DNA from: Methylorubrum extorquens
GTDB taxonomy: Bacteria; Pseudomonadota; Alphaproteobacteria; Rhizobiales; Beijerinckiaceae
Reading direction: 5' to 3'
Assembly: GCF_024169925.1 (NCBI RefSeq)
Contig: NZ_JALJXF010000001.1
Location: 1,742,001-1,806,000 of the forward strand
Length of the DNA stretch: 64,000 nucleotides
Shown: in pieces, positions 7,853-16,434 of the stretch
How the letters are laid out: every line of letters begins with the position of its first letter
Numbering within the stretch: the first letter of the stretch is position 1
Notes under the pieces: generated by a model
Database searches by the model: none
Told to the model about the DNA's origin: nothing
What the model saw: the letters and a program-made list of their open reading frames with translations, nothing else
Translations under genes and position numbers: made by a program

Positions 7853-9154
7853 ATGATCACGATCCCACGCCGCGTGACGGCGCCGGGCATGGTGCTGTTC
7901 CTGCTCTGCCTGATGTACTTCATCACCTATGTCGATCGGGTCAACGTCGGCACCGCCGCCCCGGAGATCAAGCGCGAACTCGGCCTCAGCAACACCGAAC
8001 TCGGCCTCATCTTCTCGGCCTTCGCCTACCCCTACGCGGTGTTCCAGATCATCGGCGGCGCCATGGCCGACAAGTGGGGTGCGCGGCGCACGCTGTTCAT
8101 CTGCGGCCTGATCTGGGCGGCGGCGACGGTGGCAACCGGCTTCGTCGGCGGCGTGGTCTCGCTGTTCCTGGCCCGCTTCGCCCTCGGCTTCGGCGAGGGC
8201 GCCACCTTCCCCACCGCCACGCGGGCGATGCAGTCCTGGGTGGCCAAGGACCAGCGCGGCTTCGCGCAGGGCATCACCCACTCTTTCGCCCGCTTCGGCA
8301 ACGCCATCACGCCGCCGATGGTGGTGCTGATGATGGCCTATGTCGGCTGGCGCGGCGCCTTCGTCGTACTCGGCATCGTCAGCTTCGCCTGGGTGCTGGT
8401 GTGGGTATTCTACTACCGGGACGACCCACGCGAGCATAAGGCCGTCACGAACGAGGATCTGGAGCGGCTGGCGATCCATGACCGAACGGCGAAGCCCGCC
8501 GCCAAACCGCCGGTGCCGTGGCGCCGGCTGATCCCGCGCATGGCACCCGTCACGCTGACCTATTTCTGCTACGGCTGGTCGCTGTGGCTCTACCTCAACT
8601 GGCTGCCCTCGTTCTTCAAGGACGGCTACGGCCTCGACATCAAGAATTCGGCCCTGTTCGCCTCGGGCGTGTTCTTTGCCGGCGTCGTCGGCGACACGCT
8701 CGGCGGCGTGATCTCCGACCGCATCCTGAAGAAGACCGGCGACCTGCAGAAGGCGCGCCGCAACGTGATCTGCTTCGGCATGCTGGGCGCCGCCGCCTGC
8801 CTCGCGGGCGTGTTCTTCACCAAGGAGTTGACCCTGGTGGCGCTGCTGCTCAGCGGCGGCTTCTTCTTCCTCGAACTGGTGATCGGGCCGATCTGGTCGG
8901 TGCCGATGGACATCGCGCCCCAATATGCCGGTACCGCGAGCGGGCTGATGAATTTCGGCTCGGCGTTTGCCGCGATCGTCTCGCCGCTCACCTTCGGCCT
9001 GATCGTGGATCTCACCGGCAACTGGATCCTGCCGTTTGCCGGGTCGGTCGGCCTGCTGCTTCTGGGCGCGGGCCTCGCCTTCACCATGCATCCCGAGCGC
9101 CCGTTCGAGGATGAACCGGCGCCCCTGACACCGCAGGTGGTGCCGGCGGAGTAG
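7853..9154 (+). CDS. MFS transporter, anion:cation symporter (ACS) family
   Basis: A 433-residue carrier with 12 predicted membrane segments. It has the ACS-type signature TYVDRVNVGTAAPEIKRELGLSNTELGLIFSAF in TM1-TM2 and the MFS loop motif GAMADKWGARRTL near 70-82. A repeat of the loop, GGVISDRILKKTG, lies near 290. Relatives take up hexuronates, glucarate, phthalate or tartrate-like acids. Its place after the glyoxylate-type aminotransferase points to uptake of a small hydroxy or amino acid (inference). The start at 7853 follows GGAGGAAGC. Confidence 0.9.
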   Translation: MITIPRRVTAPGMVLFLLCLMYFITYVDRVNVGTAAPEIKRELGLSNTELGLIFSAFAYPYAVFQIIGGAMADKWGARRTLFICGLIWAAATVATGFVGGVVSLFLARFALGFGEGATFPTATRAMQSWVAKDQRGFAQGITHSFARFGNAITPPMVVLMMAYVGWRGAFVVLGIVSFAWVLVWVFYYRDDPREHKAVTNEDLERLAIHDRTAKPAAKPPVPWRRLIPRMAPVTLTYFCYGWSLWLYLNWLPSFFKDGYGLDIKNSALFASGVFFAGVVGDTLGGVISDRILKKTGDLQKARRNVICFGMLGAAACLAGVFFTKELTLVALLLSGGFFFLELVIGPIWSVPMDIAPQYAGTASGLMNFGSAFAAIVSPLTFGLIVDLTGNWILPFAGSVGLLLLGAGLAFTMHPERPFEDEPAPLTPQVVPAE

Positions 9155-9161
9155 GACCGTC

Positions 9162-9190
9162 CCGTCGCCGCGCTCTCCCCGCGGCGACGG
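9162..9190. terminator. hairpin between convergent genes
   Basis: An 11-bp perfect inverted repeat (CCGTCGCCGCG / CGCGGCGACGG, loop 7) fills the gap between the MFS stop and the stop of the convergent small gene. The T-run is weak. It may act as a bidirectional terminator. Confidence 0.5.
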
Positions 9191-9191
9191 T

Positions 9192-9581
9192 TCAGGGCAG
9201 GGGGAAGCGGCGCTGGAGGTCAGCCAGCATCTCGACCGCCTCGTTCGAGATGCCCGCCTCCCGTACGGCCGTGAGGCTGCGGTCCTCGAGTCCCGGTGCG
9301 GTCGCCGGCTCGAACTGACGGCGATGGGCCTGATCGAGGATGTCGGCGATCCGGTCGCCGACCGCCAGGGCGATCGCGGTTGAATCCGGCCCCTCCGAGC
9401 GGTGGGCGTGCATGCGCTGGAGCGCGTCGGCGATCTGCCGCTCGAAGGCTTCGAACAGGGCCCCGGCCGCCTGTGGGCTCATCCGCATCAGGGCGCCCGC
9501 AGCGGCGCAGTACGTCTCCTTGAGCATGTACAGGGTCAGGCGGTCGATGGCCTGTTCGTCTTCGTCCCCCGGCTTCGCCAT
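9192..9581 (-). CDS. hypothetical protein (129 aa)
   Basis: Not recognised. The soluble, helix-rich protein begins MAKPGDEDEQAIDRLTLYMLKE and has two amphipathic helical segments (about 15-65, then 75-125) and no motif. The start at 9581 is preferred; an alternative at 9641 would add 20 Arg-rich residues that look like non-coding upstream sequence. It converges on the MFS gene and is isolated on its upstream side. Confidence 0.5.
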   Translation of the reverse strand: MAKPGDEDEQAIDRLTLYMLKETYCAAAGALMRMSPQAAGALFEAFERQIADALQRMHAHRSEGPDSTAIALAVGDRIADILDQAHRRQFEPATAPGLEDRSLTAVREAGISNEAVEMLADLQRRFPLP

Positions 9582-10033
9582 GCGCTCTGTGTCCCGTATC
9601 CTCGGTTCCGAACCCATGGCCCTGCCGCGACGAAGGGACAAGAGACCGGCCCCCCTTTAAAGGATCAGGCACGGGACCTGCCAAGCCCGAGACGGAGCGG
9701 AAAGCGAGCGCGGGGCCGTCGGCGTGCCGCGCCTCCGCCGTCGAACGGACGGATCGTCACCCGTGGGTTGGCCCGGCTCACCACGCTCAGCGCCGCGTTG
9801 GTGTCAGGGGGAGAGGGCGTTCGGCGGCATTGCATCACCGCTTCGTCGAACCGCGCTCGCGTCCGGCCTTCGAGCGGGACGGTGCAGGCGTCCCCGCCGT
9901 CCACTCGGGGACGGCGGGGGGTGTCGTTCGCACGACCGAGCCGATACGCAACGTGGCTCCCCAGTAGACTGACCGCGACCGGTTAGCCGACGGTCAATGC
10001 CGAAAACGGGCCGCGTGCCGGAACGGGACCGTC
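9582..10033. other. gene-poor interval
   Basis: About 450 bp with no convincing gene. A 79-codon minus-strand frame (9665-9904, Arg/Pro-rich at its end) has no recognisable domain or clear ribosome site and was not called. Confidence 0.4.
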
Positions 10034-12736
10034 TCACGCATCCGGCGTGGCCGGCCGGGGAGCGGGCGCGAAGACGAGGCGCTGGTAGACGAGACCGATG
10101 CCGATCAGGCAGCCGCCGAGCCCGAGGAAGGACAGCGCCCGCAGCGGCCCCTCCAGGCCCGAGAGGTCGAACAGGAACACCTTGAGCGTCGCCAGCCCCA
10201 CCAGCACGGCGGAGGCCAGCCGCGCGGTCGCCGACCCGCGCAGGATGCCGTAGCCGAGGGCGACGAGGCCCAGGCCGAGCCATACCGCCGAGTAGGCGTA
10301 CCACTCCGCCTGCCCGGTCTCCCGGTCGAGCCCGAGCCGCTCGCCCTGGAAGCCGTGGCGTACGGCAAGGCACAGGGCGAGGAAGCTCAGGGCCAGCCCC
10401 AGGCCGCCGGCCATGCGCACGAACCAGACGGGCCGCACGTCTTGTCCCGCCTGCCGCGCCGCCCGCGCCAGGGCGAAGGCCGCCGCCGCCGGCAGGGCGT
10501 AGGCGAGCACGGCGTCGTTCAGGATGAGCCCGCCCGTGACTGGCTCGTCGGTGAGGAGCGGGTTGGCGGCGAGCCCGAGACCCAGCGCGCCCTGGAACAG
10601 GGCGAGGCAGGCGAAGGCGAGGCCGCCGAAGCGGATCACCGGCGAGGCCGAGGGACCGGAGAACCGCACCAGCACCAGGGAGAAGCCGAGGGCGGTCAGC
10701 GTCGTCAGACCCTGTTCCAGCACGCTCGTACCCGGATCGGCCAGGGTGCCGCCATGGAGCGTGTGACGGATCTCCAAGAAGACGAACAGGCCCGAGAGCA
10801 GAAGGCTCAAGGCCTGCGCTACCTGCTCCGGGATGTCCGCCGGGCGATCCGGTCGGCGGATCGCCCAGGCGGCAAGGCCGAAGCACAGGGCCGGCAGGCC
10901 GTAGGCGGTCACGAGCCCGTTGAGGATGAGCCGGTCCGACAGGCCGCCCTGGATCAGCGCCGGATCCCAGGCGAGCCGCGCGGCGACGATGACGGCCAGA
11001 CCTGCCACGCACCAGCGCAGGGCCGGGATATCGAGGCGCCGGGCGATCAGGCCGGTGGCGAGCGCCGCCCCGGCGAGGGCCGGCGTCAGCGAGCCGCCCG
11101 CGAGGGCGAAGACGAGGCCGAGGCACAGGCTCGCCACCGCCGCCGCGGCGAAGGCGCCGAGCCCGAGGTCAAGGGCCGGGGAGGGGGTCGCGTCGCCCTG
11201 CCGTCGGCACAGGACGGCAAGACCGCAGAATCCGGCGGCCAGCCCCCCCGCGGCGGCGGCGAAGTCCGGCGCCACCGCGCCGCCCGTGATTCGCAGATAG
11301 GCCAGGGCGAGTGCCGCGAGGGGCGCCCCCGCCGCGCCCGCCGCGAAGGCCAGCGCAGTGACGTAGGGCAGGCGGCTGGCCCCCAGGAGCCGCAGCGCGC
11401 CGAGACCCGCGACCGCGAGCGATCCGGCCAAGGCCAGTGCCAGCAGCAGGCCGGGATGGTCCGTGCCGGACCAGAGGAAGAAGAAGGGGGCGTTCAAAGG
11501 CTCGGCCGCCTCCGGCCAGAGCACGAGGGCGCCGGCGAGCGTCAGGGCCGCGACGACGCCCCCTGCGGCGGCGGGCGCGGCGATGAAACCCGCAAGCGCG
11601 GGCAGCACGGTCGCCGCCAGGGCGGCGGCGGCCCAACCCAGGCCGCCGCCCGCATGCGCCGTCAGGCCGAGCACCGCCAGCGCCACGCCCCCCGTCACCG
11701 TGAGGGCGAGGGCGGCGAAGCGGTCGAGGCGCGCTTGCTCATCGGGCACGCCGCGCCCCGGCAGGACGGCGAAGACGAGGATCGCCAGCGCCTGCTGCAG
11801 CACGAGGTGAACCTGCACGGCGACACTCTCACCGGGCAGGACGGTGAGGAACAGGGCCCAGGCCGCCGCGCCGACGCCGCCCGCTACCGCGAGCGCACGC
11901 CAGCCCTTCAGCCAGGCGAAGGCGTAGGCGCTGCCTGCCACCACAGGCAGGTAGAGGGCGAGCGGCCAAAGGCTCGTCCCCCCGCCCCCGACGAGAAGCG
12001 GCGTGGCGAGCGCACCGACGAGGCCGATCCCGGCGAGCGCCGGCCCGTGCAGCAGGGCGGCGACCATGGCGGCGAGGCCCGTCGCCGCCAATCCCGCGAA
12101 GGCCAGGCCCGGCCCGATGAAGCCGTAGAGGGCGTGCGCGGCGTAGACCGCGCCGAACAGGCCGACCGTGCCGGCGGCGGTGACCATGGCCGGCACATCG
12201 GGCCAGATCGGAGGCACAGGCTCCGATCCGCGCAGGCGCCGTCTCAGGAACTCTCCGAGCCCGACGAGGCCGAAGGCGAGGGCAAGAGCGCCCGCGATAC
12301 GCACGCCCGGCCCGAACAGGCCGCGCTCGGCCGAGTAGCGCACGAGCAGCACCGCGCCGAAGGCGAGGGCGAGGCCGCCGACCCACACGGTCCAGCGGGT
12401 GCCGAAGCGCTCCTCGATGGAGGGGGCGGGGGCCGAAATCGGCCGCTCCCGTGCCACGGCTGGAACGGCACTGCGCGGCGGTGCGGGCGGGGAGACGGGC
12501 GACGGAGCGGGTGGCACCGCTTCAGGCGCCGCTTCCGGACGAACCGGCTCCGGCGCAGGGATCGGAGCTGCGATGGGCTTGGCGCCGGCGATCGGACGCG
12601 CCTCCACCAGAGCGAGGCGCCGCTCGAGCACCCGGATATGGTGGCGCTGCCGCAATGCCAGCAGCAGGCCGGCCGGACCGGACAGCGCGAGCGCCAGCAC
12701 GATCAGTGCCGCGCTCAGGAAAAAACTATCGTCCAT
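10034..12736 (-). CDS. DUF2339 domain-containing large membrane protein
   Basis: A 900-residue polytopic protein with well over twenty hydrophobic segments covering most of its length. It starts with one membrane helix and a short basic/coiled region (RQRHHIRVLERRLALVEARP), then a Pro/Ala-rich linker to about 120. The multi-pass region begins at ERFGTRWTVWVGGLALAFGAVLLVRYSAERGLFGPGVR, the typical DUF2339 opening. The start at 12736 places the first helix at the N-terminus. DUF2339 proteins are widespread and of unknown function; a role in envelope polymer or sugar handling is speculative. Nothing next to it looks like an operon partner. Confidence 0.85.
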   Translation of the reverse strand: MDDSFFLSAALIVLALALSGPAGLLLALRQRHHIRVLERRLALVEARPIAGAKPIAAPIPAPEPVRPEAAPEAVPPAPSPVSPPAPPRSAVPAVARERPISAPAPSIEERFGTRWTVWVGGLALAFGAVLLVRYSAERGLFGPGVRIAGALALAFGLVGLGEFLRRRLRGSEPVPPIWPDVPAMVTAAGTVGLFGAVYAAHALYGFIGPGLAFAGLAATGLAAMVAALLHGPALAGIGLVGALATPLLVGGGGTSLWPLALYLPVVAGSAYAFAWLKGWRALAVAGGVGAAAWALFLTVLPGESVAVQVHLVLQQALAILVFAVLPGRGVPDEQARLDRFAALALTVTGGVALAVLGLTAHAGGGLGWAAAALAATVLPALAGFIAAPAAAGGVVAALTLAGALVLWPEAAEPLNAPFFFLWSGTDHPGLLLALALAGSLAVAGLGALRLLGASRLPYVTALAFAAGAAGAPLAALALAYLRITGGAVAPDFAAAAGGLAAGFCGLAVLCRRQGDATPSPALDLGLGAFAAAAVASLCLGLVFALAGGSLTPALAGAALATGLIARRLDIPALRWCVAGLAVIVAARLAWDPALIQGGLSDRLILNGLVTAYGLPALCFGLAAWAIRRPDRPADIPEQVAQALSLLLSGLFVFLEIRHTLHGGTLADPGTSVLEQGLTTLTALGFSLVLVRFSGPSASPVIRFGGLAFACLALFQGALGLGLAANPLLTDEPVTGGLILNDAVLAYALPAAAAFALARAARQAGQDVRPVWFVRMAGGLGLALSFLALCLAVRHGFQGERLGLDRETGQAEWYAYSAVWLGLGLVALGYGILRGSATARLASAVLVGLATLKVFLFDLSGLEGPLRALSFLGLGGCLIGIGLVYQRLVFAPAPRPATPDA

Positions 12737-12767
12737 AGGCCGACCGTCCGATACGGGAGCGGCGAAG

Positions 12768-12874
12768 CTAGAGCGCATTCCGACGACGTGAAAACCGGTT
12801 CGTCGAAAGAATGCGCGTCAAAACAAGGATCTAGAGACGCCGGCCTGATGCAATCAGGTTGGATACGGCTCTAG
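12768..12874. repeat. intergenic palindromic repeat, CTAGAGC-bounded
   Basis: It starts CTAGAGCGCATTC and ends GGCTCTAG. Inside are GCGCATTC/GAATGCGC (arms at 12773 and 12809) and CCTGAT/ATCAGG (12844-12858). The GTGAAAACCGGTTCG core resembles palindromic elements common in Rhizobiales intergenic regions. It shares its end signature with the repeats at 17.2, 23.4 and 27.5 kb but not their core. Confidence 0.55.
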
Positions 12875-13009
12875 CCTCGTTTCCGGCCCTTACGGGTGCG
12901 GGGGCTCACACGCTCGTGAAATCGCGGTGTCACGATTCCTACGGATCGCGCGATCTTGCAAATGCTTGGCGGTTCAGGTGTTCGCAGCGGATGCCCGCGC
13001 GATGCCCCC

Positions 13010-13261
13010 TCAGCGGACGAAGGCGAGATGAAGACGGCAACCCTCGCGTTCGACGACGGCGCAACGACAATCGATTTTCAGGCAGTCGATGGATAAGCGC
13101 ACAGAATCAGGAACGACGACACCTGGGCCAACCTCGACATCGACACCATCGGGTGTCTCATCCCAAATGAGACATCCGATATCATTGCGACTCCCTGAGG
13201 ATGAAATCAGTCCTACTTTGAAAGCGTCCTGCAGAAATAAGTCACGGTAACCTGCTAACAT
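13010..13261 (-). CDS. small protein, possibly PilZ-like
   Basis: An 83-residue frame. Its second half (IGCLIWDETPDGVDVEVGPG, VPDSVRLSIDC, CRCAVVEREGCRLHLAF) has the strand pattern of the short PilZ-like proteins common in Methylobacterium: a DxS/DxTxxG-like turn, a Pro-Asp-x-hydrophobic strand, a C-R-hydrophobic strand and a final hydrophobic-x-F. The RxxxR c-di-GMP motif is not seen, so nucleotide binding is doubtful. The start is uncertain, and the upstream base composition is low in GC compared with neighbours. Confidence 0.4.
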   Translation of the reverse strand: MLAGYRDLFLQDAFKVGLISSSGSRNDIGCLIWDETPDGVDVEVGPGVVVPDSVRLSIDCLKIDCRCAVVEREGCRLHLAFVR

Positions 13262-13639
13262 CGGTTAACTCCGCGATTGTTTCAGATCCGCGTCCAAACT
13301 TTACGGTTAATGACCACTGAAATCACGCGGAAAATGATTACTTGAAGTACAAAAAACCTGTTGCACAACGGGCAAGTTCATGGAAGCCGACCAGGGAGTC
13401 CCAATTCGTTCTTCAGCTAAGTGCTTCTCATTCTGGTCTTTCGGCGCCATGACGGTCACACGACGCGCGCCCATCGAGAGAGGGAATCGGGGCATCGGGC
13501 CTGCCGCGTGCGGAGCCGCTGCCGGCCGAAGGCCCGCGCCGTCCACGTCAATCGTCCGGCCGCCGCGCCCAGCGACTTGACCCGCCCCGGCAGGAGCCTC
13601 ACCATTCAGTCTACGCGCGTAGACTAAGGTACAAGAGGC
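13262..13639. other. intergenic interval before the Crp/Fnr gene
   Basis: About 380 bp. The left half is unusually A/T-rich for this genome. No gene is supported; short frames here have no domain content. The right end carries the palindrome described separately. Confidence 0.4.
13608..13625. promoter_or_regulatory. perfect 18-bp palindrome upstream of the Crp/Fnr gene
   Basis: AGTCTACGCGCGTAGACT is a perfect dyad ending 14 bp before the GTG start. It is a candidate autoregulatory site, although it differs from the classical TTGAT-N4-ATCAA FNR and TGTGA-N6-TCACA CRP boxes. Confidence 0.45.
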
Positions 13640-14344
13640 GTGGCGACAGGCCGGTTGGCGAGCATCCCGTTCTTCAAGGAACCGGGTGTCGATCTCTCCC
13701 CATTCGAGACGCGCTGCCACTGGCGGCGCTTCGACGAGAACGAGACGCTCGTCGATTACGACGACATCTCCACCGACGTGTATTTCCTCGCCATGGGGGA
13801 AGTACGCATCCTCAACCGGTCGCAATCCGGCAAGGAGGTCATCCTCGGCGAGATGCGCACCGGCGCCTTCTTCGGCGAGTTGGCGGCGCTGGATGGCATC
13901 GGCCGTTCGGCCAACGTCACGGCGCTCACCCGCGGCGAGGTCTGCGTGGTGCCCGCCCCTGTCTTCCGCCAGATCGTGTTCGCCTCCGAGGCCATCGCCG
14001 ACCGGCTGTTCCGCCTGCTCGCCAAGCGGGTGCGCGAGTTGAACACACGGCTGATGGAGCACGCGCTGCTCGACCTGCGCCACCGTCTCTACGCCGAACT
14101 GCTGCGCCTCTCCGTGCCGCGGGCCGGGCAGGGGAGCGATTCCGTGGGTGAGCGGGTGGTGACGCCGCCGCCCTACCACCACGTTCTGGCCGCCCGCATC
14201 GGCTGCCGCCGGGAGCAGGTGACACGCGAGTTCACGGTGATGGCGGGCGAGGGCCTGATCGACCGCACCCGGGGCGCCCTCGTCATCCGCCGCCCCGACC
14301 TGCTGGAGGCGCGGGTGCAGGAGGCGCTGCGCGAGGACGCCTGA
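13640..14344 (+). CDS. Crp/Fnr family transcriptional regulator
   Basis: A 234-residue protein. The N-terminal cyclic-nucleotide-binding-like beta barrel spans about 10-125 (GEVRILNRSQSGKEVILGEMRTGAFFGELAALDG). A dimerisation helix follows (about 125-150), then a C-terminal winged helix (VLAARIGCRREQVTREFTVMAGEGLIDR, about 180-215). The FNR-type N-terminal cysteine cluster is absent, so it is not an oxygen-sensing Fe-S FNR. The R-S pair of cAMP-binding CRP is only partly matched (GRSANV near 93). The start is GTG; AAGAGG lies only a few bases upstream, so the exact start is uncertain. The ABC transporter genes begin 84 bp downstream. Confidence 0.85.
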   Translation: MATGRLASIPFFKEPGVDLSPFETRCHWRRFDENETLVDYDDISTDVYFLAMGEVRILNRSQSGKEVILGEMRTGAFFGELAALDGIGRSANVTALTRGEVCVVPAPVFRQIVFASEAIADRLFRLLAKRVRELNTRLMEHALLDLRHRLYAELLRLSVPRAGQGSDSVGERVVTPPPYHHVLAARIGCRREQVTREFTVMAGEGLIDRTRGALVIRRPDLLEARVQEALREDA

Positions 14345-14428
14345 GGCGTTCCGAGGCGCAGCTTCTCAGGGCAGGCTTCCCAAGGTACGTCGCCGAGATC
14401 CGTCGCGGCACCGGTTCGAAGATCCATC

Positions 14429-15514
14429 TTGCACGCAAGCACTCCCCTTCCGAACCAGAGGCTCCGCCTGGAGCGGGTCACCAAGCGCTTTTCCGCGCAG
14501 ACGGCCGTCGATGCGGTCTCCCTCGACCTCGCGGAAGGTGAGTTCTTCTGTCTGCTCGGGCCGTCCGGCTGCGGCAAGAGCACCCTGCTGCGGATGGTGG
14601 CGGGGTTCGAGACGCCGGATTCCGGCACGATCCGCCTCGGTGAGACCGATCTGACGGCGCTGCCGCCCCACCGGCGGCCGGTCAACATGATGTTCCAGTC
14701 CTACGCGCTGTTCCCGCATATGAGCGTGGCGGCCAACCTCGCCTACGGCTTGAAGGGTCTGGGCCTGAGCCGGGCGCAGGCCGCCGGGCGGGTGAAGGAT
14801 CTCCTCCGGCTCGTGCGGCTCGAAGGCTTCGAGGGGCGCCGCCCCGACACACTCTCGGGCGGCCAGCGCCAGCGGGTGGCCCTGGCCCGCGCACTCGCCC
14901 GCGAGCCGCGCCTCCTGCTTCTCGACGAGCCGCTCGGAGCGCTCGACCGCGCCCTGCGCGAGGAGACGCAAGCGGAATTGCGGGCGATCCAGCGGCGGCT
15001 CGGCACGAGCTTCATCGTCGTCACCCACGATGCCGCGGAAGCGATGGCGCTCGCCGACCGGATCGGAGTCATGGAGCGTGGACGCCTCGTGCAGGTGGGG
15101 CCGGCGCGCGCGCTCTACGAGCGCCCGGCAAGCCGCTACGTCGCGGGCCTGCTTGGCGACGTGAACCTGATCGACGGCCGCCTCGGGCGGGCCGAACCCG
15201 GCCGAATCCGCAGCGTCGAGACGGCTCTCGGCATCCTGCGCGCGAGCGGCGAGGGCGAGGCGGGCAACGCGGTGGTGATCGCGGTTCGGCCCGAGCGTCT
15301 GATCGTGCGCGGGGAGGGGGCCTCCGATGGGTTGTCCGGCCTTCTGAGCGAGGCGACCTTCCTCGGCGACCGCATCCGCTACCGGGTCGAGATGGCGAAC
15401 GGCACGACGTTACGCGCCTCCGCCGCCCTGCCGGCGCCCGGCCCGATCCCGGCCGTCGGCAAGACCGTCACCCTCGAGGTGCCCGCCGAATCCGCGTGGA
15501 TTCTGCCGGCATGA
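14429..15514 (+). CDS. potA: spermidine/putrescine-type ABC transporter ATP-binding protein
   Basis: A 361-residue ABC ATPase with Walker A GPSGCGKST near 45, Q-loop QSYALFPHMSV near 88, signature LSGGQRQRVALARAL near 140, Walker B LLLLDEPLGALD near 160 and switch His THDAAEA near 197. A C-terminal TOBE regulatory domain follows (about 240-360). The domain order and length match PotA/PotG-type importers. The start appears to be TTG, because no ATG or GTG in frame precedes the Walker A motif. It overlaps the next gene by 4 nt (ATGA). The substrate is assigned by family only. Confidence 0.85.
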   Translation: MHASTPLPNQRLRLERVTKRFSAQTAVDAVSLDLAEGEFFCLLGPSGCGKSTLLRMVAGFETPDSGTIRLGETDLTALPPHRRPVNMMFQSYALFPHMSVAANLAYGLKGLGLSRAQAAGRVKDLLRLVRLEGFEGRRPDTLSGGQRQRVALARALAREPRLLLLDEPLGALDRALREETQAELRAIQRRLGTSFIVVTHDAAEAMALADRIGVMERGRLVQVGPARALYERPASRYVAGLLGDVNLIDGRLGRAEPGRIRSVETALGILRASGEGEAGNAVVIAVRPERLIVRGEGASDGLSGLLSEATFLGDRIRYRVEMANGTTLRASAALPAPGPIPAVGKTVTLEVPAESAWILPA

Positions 15515-16434
15515 GCGAGTTCTCTCAGCGTCTGGGCCGTGGTCTCGTCCGGGGCTTGCCGCTGCTGTGGCTGGCGTTGTTCTTCCTCGTGCCCTTCGCG
15601 GTGACGCTGAAGATCAGCTTCTCCTCGCCGGCCACCGCGCAGCCGCCCTACCTGCCGGTGCTCGAATGGGATGGCGGCCTGGAGGGATGGCGCGAGTTCT
15701 TCGAGGCGCTCGACTTCCAGAACTACCAGATGATCGCAGCCGACGCGCTCTACCGCGATGCCGCCCTCTCCTCGCTGGGCTATGCCGCGCTCGCCACCGC
15801 GATCCTTGTCCTGATCGGCACGCCGACGGCCTACGCCATGGCCCGCGCCTCGGCGCGCTGGCAGCCGATCCTGGTGGCGCTCGTCATCGTGCCGTTCTGG
15901 ACGAGTTTTCTGATCCGGGTCTATGCCTGGATCGCGATCCTGAAGCCCGAGGGCCTGCTCAACGCGGCCCTCCTGAAACTCGGCCTGATCGCCGCGCCGC
16001 TGCCGATCCTCGATTCGCCCTTCGGCGTGCTGATCGGTCTCGCTTACGCCTACCTGCCCTTCATGGTGCTGCCGCTCTACGCGGTGATGAGCCGGCTCGA
16101 CCCGGCGCTCACCGAGGCTGCCGCCGATCTCGGCGCCTCGCGGGCGCGGGCCTTCTTCACCGTCACCCTGCCGCTCAGCCTGCCCGGCCTCGCCGCCGGG
16201 GCGCTGCTCTGCTTCATCCCGATGGTCGGCGAGTTCATCATCCCCGATCTGCTCGGCGGCTCCGACACGCTGATGCTCGGGCGCGTGCTGTGGAGCGAGT
16301 TCTTCTCCAACCGCGACTGGCCGCTCGCCTCCGCCGTAGCGGTGATACTGCTGATCCTCGTGGTCGGCCCCGTGGTGCTGTTTCGTGAGGCCGAGCTGCG
16401 CCGCGAGGAAGCGGCGGAGGGGGGAAGGCGATGA
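15511..16434 (+). CDS. potB: ABC transporter permease, PotB/PotH type
   Basis: A 307-residue inner-membrane permease with six hydrophobic segments. The cytoplasmic EAA loop that docks to the ATPase is clear (LTEAAADLGASRARAFFTVTLPLSLPG, near 200). The periplasmic loop after TM1 (PYLPVLEWDGG) and VIVPFWTSFLIRVYAW are typical of polyamine/Fe permease subfamilies. Start and stop overlap both neighbours by 4 nt, so the three genes are translationally coupled. Confidence 0.85.
   Translation: MSEFSQRLGRGLVRGLPLLWLALFFLVPFAVTLKISFSSPATAQPPYLPVLEWDGGLEGWREFFEALDFQNYQMIAADALYRDAALSSLGYAALATAILVLIGTPTAYAMARASARWQPILVALVIVPFWTSFLIRVYAWIAILKPEGLLNAALLKLGLIAAPLPILDSPFGVLIGLAYAYLPFMVLPLYAVMSRLDPALTEAAADLGASRARAFFTVTLPLSLPGLAAGALLCFIPMVGEFIIPDLLGGSDTLMLGRVLWSEFFSNRDWPLASAVAVILLILVVGPVVLFREAELRREEAAEGGRR

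Noticed and set aside
9665..9904. 79-codon minus-strand frame
   Set aside because: No domain, no clear ribosome site, Arg/Pro-rich; could be real but not supported.
10355..12874. 839-codon plus-strand open frame antisense to the DUF2339 gene
   Set aside because: Charged, low-complexity (Arg/Glu/Gln/Gly) product with no domain, an expected high-GC shadow of a long membrane protein gene.
12859..13170. 103-codon plus-strand frame
   Set aside because: Arg-rich, overlaps a repeat and lies antisense to a more protein-like frame.
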